Assembly (NCBI RefSeq): GCF_039543385.1
Contig: NZ_BAABJQ010000002.1
Coordinates: forward strand, 62,001-126,000
DNA from: Rugosimonospora acidiphila
GTDB lineage: Bacteria > Actinomycetota > Actinomycetes > Mycobacteriales > Micromonosporaceae
Direction: 5' to 3'
DNA: 64,000 bases
Within the stretch, counting starts at the first letter, position 1. Every line of letters begins with the position of its first letter. Both the position numbers and the translations under genes were made by a program. Below the pieces are notes generated by a model. It saw nothing but the letters and a program-made list of their open reading frames with translations. It ran no database searches and was not told the origin of the DNA. This document shows positions 7,771-15,687 of this stretch, one piece after another.

Positions 7771-8733
7771 TCAGTAACCGGCATCGGGATCAGCCGCCAA
7801 CCCGGGTCGTTTGCCGGCCAGCAGAGCCTCCCGGCAACGCCGGAAATCGGCGAGCACATCGTCGTCGGCGGTCACCCCGGCGATGTGCGGCGTGATCGTG
7901 GTGTTGGGCAGGCTCCACCAGGGATCCTCGGCGCCGGGCGGTTCGACGGGCAGTACGTCGAGCACCGCCCGGCGCAGCCGGCCGCTGGCCAACGCCGCAC
8001 GGATGCCGGAATAGTCGACGGTGGCGCCCCGCCCGACGTTCATGAAGCACGCGTGGTCGCAGGCGTCGAACAACCGTTGGTCGAACAACCCTCGGGTCTG
8101 GTCGGTCAACGGGAGGGTGGAGATCACCCATTGGGCCGCGCCGAGCCGCCGCAGCGCCCCCGCCAGATCCACGACCTCGTCGAAGCCGGGCACGAGTTCG
8201 CCCCGGCGGGACACCCCGAGCACCCGCAGACCGCAGGAGCGCAGCAGTTGGCCGACGGCACCGCCGATCCGGCCGACACCGAACACCACGGCAAGGTCGT
8301 TCTCCAGCAGCCGGACCGGCTGGCGCCGCCAGTCGCGGCGTTGCCCCTGCGCGGTGAACGCCAGCGACTGCTGCGTCTCGACGAGCATCCAGCTCAGCAG
8401 GTACTCGGCGATCCTGCGCCCCATCCGCCCGGTGGTGCGGGTCAGCAGCGTGGCGGACGGCCAGGACCGACCGCCCAGTAGGCCGTCGACGCCGGCGTTG
8501 GTGCTGTGGAACCAGGCGAAGGCCGACGGCGGCCAGCCCGATGGCAGCCTCGCACCAATGTGGACCCTGCGTCGGTCCGCCTGGATCTCCTCGGATGCCG
8601 GCAACTCGGCGAGCCACTCGATGTCGTCTCCAACGAGCTCGGCCAACGCGGCCCGCAGGTCGGCAGAGACCTCGGGCGCCGCCGAGTAGCGTGCGGAGCG
8701 AACCCAGTCACCGGGCGTTGCGGTCCCAACCAC
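7771..8733 (-). CDS. D-isomer-specific 2-hydroxyacid dehydrogenase
   Basis: 320-residue NAD(P)-dependent dehydrogenase. It has the Rossmann motif VFGVGRIGGAVG, the substrate-binding arginine in MNVGRGATVD, the acidic residue in DVLPVEPP and the catalytic histidine in TPHIAGVT, in family order. Family members interconvert 2-keto and D-2-hydroxy acids. The GTG at 8733 is chosen because GGAGGA lies just before it (8737-8742); an in-frame GTG at 8760 is possible. It is the first gene of the seven-gene minus-strand operon and the only one upstream of the TIR gene, so it may supply a hydroxyacid or keto-acid precursor to the ATP-grasp enzyme (inference). The N-terminal 60 residues are poorly conserved for the family. 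Confidence 0.9.
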   Translation of the reverse strand: MVGTATPGDWVRSARYSAAPEVSADLRAALAELVGDDIEWLAELPASEEIQADRRRVHIGARLPSGWPPSAFAWFHSTNAGVDGLLGGRSWPSATLLTRTTGRMGRRIAEYLLSWMLVETQQSLAFTAQGQRRDWRRQPVRLLENDLAVVFGVGRIGGAVGQLLRSCGLRVLGVSRRGELVPGFDEVVDLAGALRRLGAAQWVISTLPLTDQTRGLFDQRLFDACDHACFMNVGRGATVDYSGIRAALASGRLRRAVLDVLPVEPPGAEDPWWSLPNTTITPHIAGVTADDDVLADFRRCREALLAGKRPGLAADPDAGY

Positions 8734-8786
8734 TCGTCCTCCAGGATCGCGCTCACGCACCCACCGTGCGGCCCGACTCGCGGCTC

Positions 8787-8815
8787 ATCCTAAGACGGAT
8801 CGAACGAGGTCGACA
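8787..8815 (-). promoter_or_regulatory. Putative promoter of the TIR/RyR operon
   Basis: On the minus strand a TAGGAT hexamer (8787-8792) fits the actinobacterial -10 pattern TANNNT. A TGTCGA hexamer (8810-8815) sits exactly 17 bases upstream as a weak -35. Transcription would start near 8780 and give a leader of about 46 bases before the GTG at 8733. No operator dyad was recognised. Confidence 0.4.
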
Positions 8816-9174
8816 GGACCGTTGGGCTGAATTGTCGCTCCGCGAGGCCAACGACCTGCGGATCAAGCGCCCGGCCGAGTTGGCTCTTGGCCGGAGATTG
8901 ACGACAGAGATCAGCCTGCGGCACCGGCGGGGTTACAGGCGGAATGGGGTCAAATCTGTGTTCCACTGTCCGGCGCACGCGCCCTTGTTGCGGCCGCGCC
9001 CGGCGAGTTGACTCGCCTCACAGCCACTACTCTTAGTGATGTCGTCGTAGGTGCCGGGGAGGGCGTCGCGGTTCGGCCGCTGACCGCTTGGGCCTCGGCC
9101 ACGGCCGCGGCGGACCACGTGAACAAATCTCCTTCTCGTCGGGCGGCGCTGTCCCACCAGTTTCGGAGCAAGGA
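8816..9174. other. Intergenic region with possible promoter for the YVTN gene
   Basis: This divergent spacer lies between the TIR operon and the secreted propeller gene. Short open frames here have no recognisable product. On the plus strand TTGACT (9008-9013) and TCTTAG (9031-9036), 17 bases apart, could be a promoter for the gene starting at 9175, leaving a leader of about 130 bases. No RNA element was identified. Confidence 0.4.
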
Positions 9175-10557
9175 ATGATCGATCGACGTACCCTGTCCGC
9201 AGCTCTTGTTCTCCCGTTGACGGCCCTGGGCCTTGCCGTTGTCTGCGCCGCGCCGGCGTCAGCGGCCGGCGCCACCGGCCGGGTCTACGCCACCAACTTC
9301 ATCGATGACACCGTCTCGGTCATCAACGCCGCGACCAACACCGTCACCACCACCATCCCGGTCGGCAACAATCCCGGCGGTGTCGTGGTCGACCCGGCCG
9401 GAAACACCGTCTACGTCGCCGACTTCAGCGACGGCAAGGTCGAGGTCATCGACGCCGCCACCAACACCGTCACCACCACCATCCCGGTCGGCAGCGTGCC
9501 CGGATACCTGTCCATCAACCCCAGCGGTACCCGCCTCTACGTGCCCAACGCCGGCGACAACACGGTGTCGGTGATCAACACCGCCACCAACACCGTCACC
9601 ACCACCATCGCGGTCGGCAGCGCCCCCACCATGGCACAGGTCAGTCCGACCGGGTCAACCGTCTACGTCACCAACCAGGTCGGCAACAGCGTCTCCGTCA
9701 TCAACGCGGCCACCAACGCGGTGACCGCCACCATCAACCTCGGACTGGGTGCCTCCCCCGCCGAGACCGCCGTCACCCCCAACGGGGGCAACCTCTACGT
9801 CGCCAACGCCGGCGCCGACAGCGTCTCGGTCATCAGCACTGCCACCAACACCGTCGCCACGACCATCACCGGTGCCTGCGACAAACCGGGCGGCGTGAAG
9901 ATCACCCCCGACGGGACGGCCGCCTACGTCGCCTGCGGCCTTGACAACACCGTGCTGGTCATCGACACCGCGACCAACACCGTCACCACCACCATCCCGG
10001 TCGGCGCTAACCCCACAGATCTGGCCCTGGACGCCACCGCCACCCACCTTTACACCCCGAACCTCGCTGATGGCACCGTCTCGGTCATCGGCACCGCCAC
10101 CAACACCGTCACCACGGTCACCGTAGGCGCCTTCCCGGTGGGAGTCGGCGCCCAGCCCCCGGCGGTGCGGTCGGCCGATGTGGATGTCGACCTGACCGCC
10201 TCACCGCAGCTCCAGCTGCTCCCCCCGTACATCCAGGTCGACGTCACCGCCCACAACCTCGGCCCCGACGCCGTCGCCTCGGCCACCCTCAGCACGGCCA
10301 TCCCCACCGGGGTCACCGCCACCAACCTGAGTTCCGGCTGTAGCCAGACCGGTGCCACGATCAGGTGTACCTACCCGAACCTCGCCAGCTCCGCCAGCGC
10401 GACCAAGACCTTCCGGCTTCCCATCGGCCTACTCACCCTCGGCACCGTGTCCCTTGCCGCCACCCGTACGGCGTCCAACCTCATCGACCCGAATCCCGCC
10501 AACGACACCGCCACCGACACCTGCCTTGTCCTGTCGGTCCTCCTCGCCACCTGTTGA
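9175..10557 (+). CDS. Secreted YVTN-family beta-propeller protein with C-terminal DUF11-like domain
   Basis: 460-residue exported protein. The signal peptide (residues 1-30, ending APASAAGA) is followed by eight or so repeats of about 42 residues of the type NTVTTTIPVGxxPxxVxVxPxGxxVYVxNxxxxxVSVIxxAT, the YVTN propeller repeat known from archaeal surface-layer proteins. From about residue 340 a DUF11-like immunoglobulin-fold domain begins (VDLTASPQLQLLPPYIQVDV) and ends in a two-cysteine tail. The role is probably binding or scaffolding outside the cell; no catalytic residues are seen. The ATG at 9175 is preferred because GGAG lies six bases upstream and the signal peptide begins there. Repeats are near-identical at DNA level, so copy number could vary by recombination. 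Confidence 0.9.
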   Translation: MIDRRTLSAALVLPLTALGLAVVCAAPASAAGATGRVYATNFIDDTVSVINAATNTVTTTIPVGNNPGGVVVDPAGNTVYVADFSDGKVEVIDAATNTVTTTIPVGSVPGYLSINPSGTRLYVPNAGDNTVSVINTATNTVTTTIAVGSAPTMAQVSPTGSTVYVTNQVGNSVSVINAATNAVTATINLGLGASPAETAVTPNGGNLYVANAGADSVSVISTATNTVATTITGACDKPGGVKITPDGTAAYVACGLDNTVLVIDTATNTVTTTIPVGANPTDLALDATATHLYTPNLADGTVSVIGTATNTVTTVTVGAFPVGVGAQPPAVRSADVDVDLTASPQLQLLPPYIQVDVTAHNLGPDAVASATLSTAIPTGVTATNLSSGCSQTGATIRCTYPNLASSASATKTFRLPIGLLTLGTVSLAATRTASNLIDPNPANDTATDTCLVLSVLLATC

Positions 10558-10584
10558 GGCGAGCGCGGATCAGATCGGCCCGGT

Positions 10585-10620
10585 GACCCCTCCCGGCTCC
10601 ATTTGGGGCCGGGAGGGGTC
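10585..10620 (+). terminator. Strong hairpin terminator after the YVTN gene
   Basis: A 16-base-pair stem (10585-10600 with 10605-10620, one G-T wobble) closes over an ATTT loop, 27 bases after the stop at 10557. No T-tract follows, as is common in actinomycetes. Confidence 0.75.
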
Positions 10621-10648
10621 CCGCCACAGCGCGTTCTAACCTTGGAGA

Positions 10649-11119
10649 ATGGCGCGAATCGAACTGGTCACCACCATCGTGGCGGGTCCGGACGCGGTGT
10701 TCGACGCTTGCCTCGACGTCGATACGCATACCCGCTCGATGGGAAGGAGCGCGGAACGTGCGGTCGCGGGCGTCACGACGGGGCGCCTGAGCGCGGACGA
10801 TGTCGTCACCTGGCACGCTCGCCACTTCGGCATCCCGTGGCGCATGACCGTGCGGATCACCGAATACCAACGGCCGGTCCGCTTCGTCGATGAACAGGTC
10901 AGCGGTCCATTCGGTCGGTGGCGACACGAGCACGTCTTCGCCTGCGACCCCCGCGACCCCACCACCACGCTCATGCGCGACGTCGTCGAGTTCACCGCCC
11001 CGGCGGGCGCAGTCGGAGCGTTGGTCTCCACCTTGGTCCTGGTTCCCTACCTCCGACGGCTGATCGCACGTCGTAACGGATTCCTCGCCCGGTCCTTGAC
11101 TGCCCCGACGATTGACTGA
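10649..11119 (+). CDS. SRPBCC-family protein
   Basis: 156-residue protein of the START/Bet v1 (SRPBCC) fold, a helix-grip family that binds hydrophobic ligands in a deep cavity. The pattern is typical: opening strand MARIELVTTIVAGPDAVFDACLD, central GIPWRMTVRITEYQRPVRFVDEQVSGPFGRWRHEHVF, and final helix from about 115 (GAVGALVSTLVLVPYLRRLIARRN). It resembles the cyclase/dehydrase-type members found beside oxidoreductases. It starts 28 bases after a terminator and converges on an esterase gene, so it is probably a single-gene unit. The ligand is unknown. Confidence 0.8.
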   Translation: MARIELVTTIVAGPDAVFDACLDVDTHTRSMGRSAERAVAGVTTGRLSADDVVTWHARHFGIPWRMTVRITEYQRPVRFVDEQVSGPFGRWRHEHVFACDPRDPTTTLMRDVVEFTAPAGAVGALVSTLVLVPYLRRLIARRNGFLARSLTAPTID

Positions 11120-11131
11120 TCTGACAAGCCT

Positions 11132-12016
11132 TCAGGCGGCGGACAGCGATTTCACGATCGCGTCGGCGGCGTTGCGGCCTTCGGGCGCCGGGACCAGCGG
11201 ATAGACGTGTACCGCGCCCTCGCCGACCGTCGTGGTGAGCTGCCACCCCTCGGCCTCGGCCCGCGTGCGCAGCAGCTCGGCGTCGGGCAGGGAAAGGTCG
11301 CGGGAACCGACGTAGACGTCGGTCGGGGGCAGCCCGGCCAGTGGGCCGTTGACCGGGCTGAGCCGCGGGTCCTCGGGATCGTCGCCGCCGGCCCACACCG
11401 TGCCGATCTCGATGAGCCCGGCCCTGGCCAGCCACGGGTCGCGCGCCTCGACGGCGGGCAGGTCCGGATTGCTCAGGGTCAGATCCAGCCACGGGGAGAT
11501 CAGCACCAGCCGCCCTGGCCCCGGCAGGCCGGCCCCGGCCAGGGTCTGGGCGAACCCCAGCGCCAGACCCGCACCGGCGGAGTCACCGGCGATGCTGACC
11601 GTTGCCGCGTCCACCTCGCCGATCAGGTCGCGGTAGACCTCGGTGACCAAGGGGTACGCGTCCCGGTAGGTGTGCCGCGGGGCGAGCCCGTAGATCGGTA
11701 CCTCGACCCGGACGCCGGCCCGCGCCAGCCGGGAGATCAGAGCCCAGTGCTGGGAGACGATCTCGTTGACGTAGCCGCCGCCGTGCAGGTAGATGACCGC
11801 CCGGGTGGCCGGTCGGTCGTTCGGGGCGACGGTCCAGCAGTCGAAGCCGTTGACCTGCCGCCGACTCACCCGATGCCGTCTGCCCAGCCGGGCGGGAGGC
11901 TGTGACGGGCCCTTGGCCGCGGCCAGCATCCGGCGAGCGCCGGCGACGGTGGCGAACCTCGGCTTGGCGGTCAACCGCACGTACCCGGCCACCGCCCTCA
12001 TCAGCAGGCTCGTCAC
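11132..12016 (-). CDS. Alpha/beta hydrolase fold-3 (HSL-type esterase)
   Basis: 294-residue carboxylesterase of the hormone-sensitive-lipase group. The oxyanion-hole motif HGGGYV and the nucleophile motif GDSAGAGLALG are clear, followed by ISPWLDLTLS; the acid and histidine lie in the C-terminal third (SRDLSLPDAE, GAVHVYPL). The GTG at 12016 has GGGAGGG upstream and gives the usual N-terminus; a longer frame up to 12415 overlaps a better small gene on the other strand. It probably cleaves short-chain esters in the cytoplasm. It is transcribed convergently with the SRPBCC gene, with 12 bases between stops. Confidence 0.88.
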   Translation of the reverse strand: MTSLLMRAVAGYVRLTAKPRFATVAGARRMLAAAKGPSQPPARLGRRHRVSRRQVNGFDCWTVAPNDRPATRAVIYLHGGGYVNEIVSQHWALISRLARAGVRVEVPIYGLAPRHTYRDAYPLVTEVYRDLIGEVDAATVSIAGDSAGAGLALGFAQTLAGAGLPGPGRLVLISPWLDLTLSNPDLPAVEARDPWLARAGLIEIGTVWAGGDDPEDPRLSPVNGPLAGLPPTDVYVGSRDLSLPDAELLRTRAEAEGWQLTTTVGEGAVHVYPLVPAPEGRNAADAIVKSLSAA

Positions 12017-12172
12017 GTCCGGTTCCCTCCCCGTTGTGGTGGCCGGCCTCAGCGTACCGGCGGCACCGGCCGCGACGCTCACCGCTGCCGCGGCGAAGCT
12101 GGTTGGGTCTCTGACAGGATGACAGCGGACATGCGGGTGACGATCCGACGCGCGCGGGGCGGGAGCGGTCGA

Positions 12173-12400
12173 ATGGCGATACTGCTGGACTTCGAGAAGG
12201 TCCGCGACGACGGCCGGGAGGTCGAGTACGTCTTCGGGTACCCGGAGCTGAACCGCCGCCTGGTCATCCTGAAGGACAGCCAGCAGGGCCGGGCGCTGGA
12301 CGGGAACGAGGACCGGGACTACGCGGCCGTCCTGGTCAAACTGCTGCGGATCCGGCGCTCTCGCGGGACCTGGCCGGTCAAGGGCTCCTACGCGGCCTGA
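12173..12400 (+). CDS. Small conserved-looking hypothetical protein
   Basis: 75-residue acidic/basic protein beginning MAILLDFEKVRDDGREVEYV and containing FGYPELNRRLVILKDSQQGR, a composition familiar from small actinobacterial proteins of unknown function. The ATG at 12173 is chosen because GGGAG lies seven bases before it; an in-frame ATG at 12119 would add 18 residues but has no good ribosome site. It is divergent from the esterase and convergent with the MFS gene. No signal peptide or membrane segment. Confidence 0.6.
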   Translation: MAILLDFEKVRDDGREVEYVFGYPELNRRLVILKDSQQGRALDGNEDRDYAAVLVKLLRIRRSRGTWPVKGSYAA

Positions 12401-12421
12401 CGGGCCGATCGGCACTCTCTG

Positions 12422-13723
12422 TCAAGCCTCCGAGGACCCGTCCACCCGCCGGACGGTCAGCAGCGCGGCGGCGGCCACCACGCACAGCCCGGCGATGCCC
12501 TCGACCACCCACAAATAGTCACCGGTGGCGTCCCGGATCGCCGCCGCCCCGAGGGGGGCGAGCGCCTTGGCCACGGTCAACGGTACGGCGAGGATGCCCG
12601 AAAGGGTGGCGTAAGCGGTGGTGCCGTACCGGTCGGCGAGGATGGCGGGGCGGGCGATGGTGGAGACACCGAAGCCGAGCCCCACGCCGAGCGTGGCGAG
12701 GACGGCGCCGAGGTTCCCGCGTCCCACCAGCGGCAGGCAGGCCGCCGCACCGGCCTGCACGACGAACATGGCCGCGGTGGCGGTGGCGGGGCTGGCCCGG
12801 CGGATGGTGGCCGTGGTGGCCAGGCGCCCGGTGACGGACAGGATGCCCAACAGCCCGGCGGTGTTGGCGGCGAACTGCGGGGTGTGGCCGAGTTCGGTGA
12901 GGTACGCGACGAGGTGGACCCCGACGGCGGCGACGGCGGCGTTGCTGGCGACGAACGCGACGGCCAGCGCCCAGTAACCGGGATCGCGCACGGCCGCGGA
13001 CACTACGCGGCGCCGCTCACCGTCGTCACGTGACCGATCGGCGCCCGCCGCGCTCGGGGTTTTCCCGGCAGTACCCGGCGGTGCCTGCCGCTCATCGGCA
13101 ACCGGCCGGGGCGCGCGCCGGACAAGCAGATGGCCCGGAATGGTGATGGCGGCGTGGATCGCGGCGAGGACGAGGATGGCGGAGCGCCAGCCGTACCGGC
13201 CGACGAGATGCCCGGTCAGCGGCAGGAAGATGCTGGAGGCGAAGCCGGCCACCACGGTCACCGCCAGCAGCGCGGTGCCGCGCCGTTCACGGAACCAGGC
13301 GATGACCACGGCGAAGGCCGCCTCGTACAGCACGCAGGCGGTGGCCACCCCGATACCGGTCCACACCAGGTACAGGGCGAGGATGGTGTGCACCCTCGAC
13401 CAGGCGAGCAGGAGCAGGGTGGCCGCGATGGAGCCGCCGGTCATGAGGGCCCGTGCGCCGTGCCGGTCCAGCCACCGTCCGACCGGTACGGCGGCCGCGG
13501 CACTGGCGAGGATCGAGCAGGTCAACGCTCCGGCGATGACGGTGGTACCGGTGTGCAGGGCGGTGGCCATCGGGGTGAGGAACACGGCGTACGCGTAGTA
13601 GAGCACGCCGTACCCGACGGTCGTGGTCGCCGACAGCGCGGCGACGATGAGCCACCCGTACGTCGGCACCCCGGTGGCTTCCCCACCGGCCCGGGTGGCA
13701 CGCGGTGCGTGGAGGTGGGTCAC
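12422..13723 (-). CDS. MFS transporter (monocarboxylate-porter-like)
   Basis: 433-residue membrane protein with twelve predicted transmembrane helices split by a charged central loop (about residues 205-245). The fragment VGRWLDRHGAR after the second helix resembles the MFS loop 2-3 signature. The opening helix (TYGWLIVAALSATTTVGYGVLYYAYAVFL) is typical of the MCT/oxalate-formate branch, which moves small organic acids. The GTG start lies 15 bases after the MerR stop on the same strand, so the two are probably one operon, and the transporter is likely under that regulator together with the divergent deacetylase. Confidence 0.88.
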   Translation of the reverse strand: MTHLHAPRATRAGGEATGVPTYGWLIVAALSATTTVGYGVLYYAYAVFLTPMATALHTGTTVIAGALTCSILASAAAAVPVGRWLDRHGARALMTGGSIAATLLLLAWSRVHTILALYLVWTGIGVATACVLYEAAFAVVIAWFRERRGTALLAVTVVAGFASSIFLPLTGHLVGRYGWRSAILVLAAIHAAITIPGHLLVRRAPRPVADERQAPPGTAGKTPSAAGADRSRDDGERRRVVSAAVRDPGYWALAVAFVASNAAVAAVGVHLVAYLTELGHTPQFAANTAGLLGILSVTGRLATTATIRRASPATATAAMFVVQAGAAACLPLVGRGNLGAVLATLGVGLGFGVSTIARPAILADRYGTTAYATLSGILAVPLTVAKALAPLGAAAIRDATGDYLWVVEGIAGLCVVAAAALLTVRRVDGSSEA

Positions 13724-13738
13724 GAATCGGGTCGCCGC

Positions 13739-14101
13739 CTACACGCCGAGAGACGCCGCGCTGATCACCTCGTCGAGCACGTCACGGGAGTTGGCCAGGT
13801 CGGCGATCATCCGGTCGATGCGCTCCCGTTCACCGGTCAGGTCGGTGACCAGTTGCGGGGTGGCTATCTCCGAGGGGCCTCCGTCGGCGTCTCGCATGCA
13901 CGGCAGCAACTGCCCGATCTTCTTGCTGTGCAGCCCCGCGGCGAACAGCTCCTGAATGCGCACCACCCGGTCGACCGCCTGCTCGGGATAGTCCCGCTGG
14001 CCACCGGACGTGCGATCGGCCGCCAACAACCCCTGCTGCTCGTAATACCGCAACGACCGCTCGCTGACTCCGGTGCGCCGCGCGAGTTCCCCGATCCTCA
14101 T
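13739..14101 (-). CDS. MerR-family transcriptional regulator
   Basis: 120-residue regulator. The N-terminal winged helix reads MRIGELARRTGVSERSLRYYEQQGLL, the family signature, followed by a long dimerisation helix (LTGERERIDRMIADLANSRDVLDEVI). There is one cysteine (PCMRD) and no metal-binding CCHC set, so it is probably not a heavy-metal sensor; an organic ligand is more likely. The ATG at 14101 is chosen at the conserved start. It is cotranscribed with the MFS gene and divergent from the deacetylase, whose promoter has the stretched spacer and dyad expected for MerR control. Confidence 0.9.
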   Translation of the reverse strand: MRIGELARRTGVSERSLRYYEQQGLLAADRTSGGQRDYPEQAVDRVVRIQELFAAGLHSKKIGQLLPCMRDADGGPSEIATPQLVTDLTGERERIDRMIADLANSRDVLDEVISAASLGV

Positions 14102-14115
14102 CACACTCCTCACGC

Positions 14116-14147
14116 TTGCAGCTGACACTGATGTTAACTTCTACCGT
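14116..14147 (+). promoter_or_regulatory. MerR-type promoter and operator of the deacetylase gene
   Basis: TTGCAG (14116-14121) and TACCGT (14142-14147) are separated by 20 bases, longer than the normal 17 and characteristic of MerR-activated promoters. The spacer region holds an imperfect dyad, AGCTGACA (14120-14127), CTGA, TGTTAACT (14132-14139), with six of eight positions matching. The start codon at 14154 lies six bases past the -10, so the transcript is probably leaderless. Confidence 0.6.
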
Positions 14148-14153
14148 GTCGGC

Positions 14154-15059
14154 ATGACGAACACCGATCTGTCCCAGACCAGCGAACCGACACTCTTCGA
14201 CTACCGCCCCATCACCCAACGTCCGGCGATCCGCTGGCCGGGCGGAGCCCGGGTGGCCGCGTACATCGGCCTCAACGTCGAGCACTTCCTGCTCGACCGC
14301 CCCTCCACCAGCATCTGGCCCGGCACCGCGGACCTCGTCCCGGACGCGCTCAACTACGGGTGGCGCGACTACGGGGCACGGGTCGGGGTGTGGCGCACGA
14401 TGGACATCCTGGACCGGCACGGTATCCGGGCCAGCGTGCTGCTGAACTCCATGGTGGCGCAGCGGTACCCGCAGATCATCGAGGCCGGGCGCAGCCGCGA
14501 CTGGGCCTGGCTGGCCCACGGAAAGACAAACTCCATCCTGCACACCGGCATGTCGCTGGACGACGAACGCCACGTGCTCACCGAGATCGTCGACACCATA
14601 GCGGATGCCACCGGCCAGCGCCCGCGAGGCTGGATGGGACCGGGGCTGACCGAGACGCTCAACACCCCGGCGCTGCTCGCCGAACTCGGCCTGAGCTACG
14701 TGCTGGACTGGACCAACGACGACCAGCCGTACGAGCTGAACGTCCCCGGCCTGATGAGCGTCCCGTACACGCTCGAACTCAACGACCTCGGGCTGTTCGG
14801 CAAGGGCACCACTGGACCCGAATTCCTGCAGATCGTGAAGGACCAGTATGAGCAGTTGCACGCCGATTCCGCCGACAGCGGCCGGGTGATGGCGTTGGCC
14901 CTGCACCCGTTCGTGACCGGTCAACCGTTTCGGGCCAAGTACCTGGATCAGGCGCTGGCCTTCCTCGCGGCGCAACCGGACATCTGGCTGACCACCAGCG
15001 ACGAGATCGCCGAGCACTACCGCCGCACCGGCGGCCAGCAGGAGCGGCGTAAGGCCTGA
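14154..15059 (+). CDS. Polysaccharide deacetylase-family protein
   Basis: 301-residue protein of the NodB/carbohydrate esterase 4 superfamily, in the branch resembling allantoinase-like PuuE and related amidohydrolytic deacetylases. The barrel is recognisable from WRDYGARVGVWRTMDILDRHGIRASVLLNS, through the conserved GWMGPG, to a C-terminal ALHPFVTGQPFRAKYLDQAL that carries the late histidine motif. The family's early metal aspartate pair is not evident (INVEHF is seen instead as LNVEHF), as in PuuE-like members. No signal peptide, so it acts in the cytoplasm. It is divergent from the MerR-MFS operon, suggesting joint induction and perhaps catabolism of an imported compound. Confidence 0.82.
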   Translation: MTNTDLSQTSEPTLFDYRPITQRPAIRWPGGARVAAYIGLNVEHFLLDRPSTSIWPGTADLVPDALNYGWRDYGARVGVWRTMDILDRHGIRASVLLNSMVAQRYPQIIEAGRSRDWAWLAHGKTNSILHTGMSLDDERHVLTEIVDTIADATGQRPRGWMGPGLTETLNTPALLAELGLSYVLDWTNDDQPYELNVPGLMSVPYTLELNDLGLFGKGTTGPEFLQIVKDQYEQLHADSADSGRVMALALHPFVTGQPFRAKYLDQALAFLAAQPDIWLTTSDEIAEHYRRTGGQQERRKA

Positions 15060-15114
15060 GGGCTGGTAATGATCGCCCGCCATCGACTGCCGGCCACGTG
15101 CGAGGATCGTCGCG

Positions 15115-15687
15115 TCAGTTGAGATACCGGTGGATGGCATGCCGGATCTGCTCGGGTGTCATCGGCTCGGTGGACAGGGCGCTGTGCAGGACAAGCCCTT
15201 CGATCAGCGCGTCAACCTCGCGAGCGGTGGTGGGGTCGAAGTGATACTCCAGGGCACGCCGGCTGCGTTGCATCCAGGCCTGGGTCACGGCCCTGAGGGC
15301 GGGCTTGCGCGCGGCGGCAAGGTAGAGCTCGACGGCGAGGATGAGGTCGCGCTCGCCGCCGAGTAGCTGGTCTGAGATGACGGCGATCACGGCTTCGATG
15401 GCGGACTCCCGGTCGGGGGCTGCTCGCAGGCGCTGGTCGAAGACCGTGGCCACCGCGTCGGCGTGCCGGGTGAACGCCTCGGCGAGGATCTCGTCGAGGC
15501 TTGCGAAGTGGTAGGTCATCGAGCCCAGTGGCACGTCGGCGGCGCGGGCGATCTCCCGATGGGTGGTAGCGGCGACGCCGTGTTCGGCGATGACGCCGAG
15601 CGCGGCGTCGATGAGACGGTCCCGCCGACCGGGGTCGTGGCGGCGCGGCCGCCGGCCGGCGGAATGCGCAGTGGTGGAACGGCTCAC
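15115..15687 (-). CDS. TetR-family regulator
   Basis: 190-residue repressor. The helix-turn-helix region RDRLIDAALGVIAEHGVAATTHREIARAADVPLGSMTYHFASLDEILAEAF is unmistakable. The C-terminal ligand domain resembles TetR_C members that regulate transport or small-molecule genes. The GTG at 15687 overlaps the stop of the acetyltransferase gene (GTGA), so the two are translationally coupled and the regulator probably controls its own operon. Ligand unknown. Confidence 0.88.
   Translation of the reverse strand: MSRSTTAHSAGRRPRRHDPGRRDRLIDAALGVIAEHGVAATTHREIARAADVPLGSMTYHFASLDEILAEAFTRHADAVATVFDQRLRAAPDRESAIEAVIAVISDQLLGGERDLILAVELYLAAARKPALRAVTQAWMQRSRRALEYHFDPTTAREVDALIEGLVLHSALSTEPMTPEQIRHAIHRYLN

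Noticed and set aside
9300..10130. Regularly spaced direct repeats that might suggest a CRISPR array
   Set aside because: Repeat periodicity is a multiple of three, the repeats stay in frame, and they encode YVTN units; spacers are coding.
13739..14101. Heavy-metal MerR sensor
   Set aside because: Only one cysteine is present and the conserved metal-binding loop is missing.
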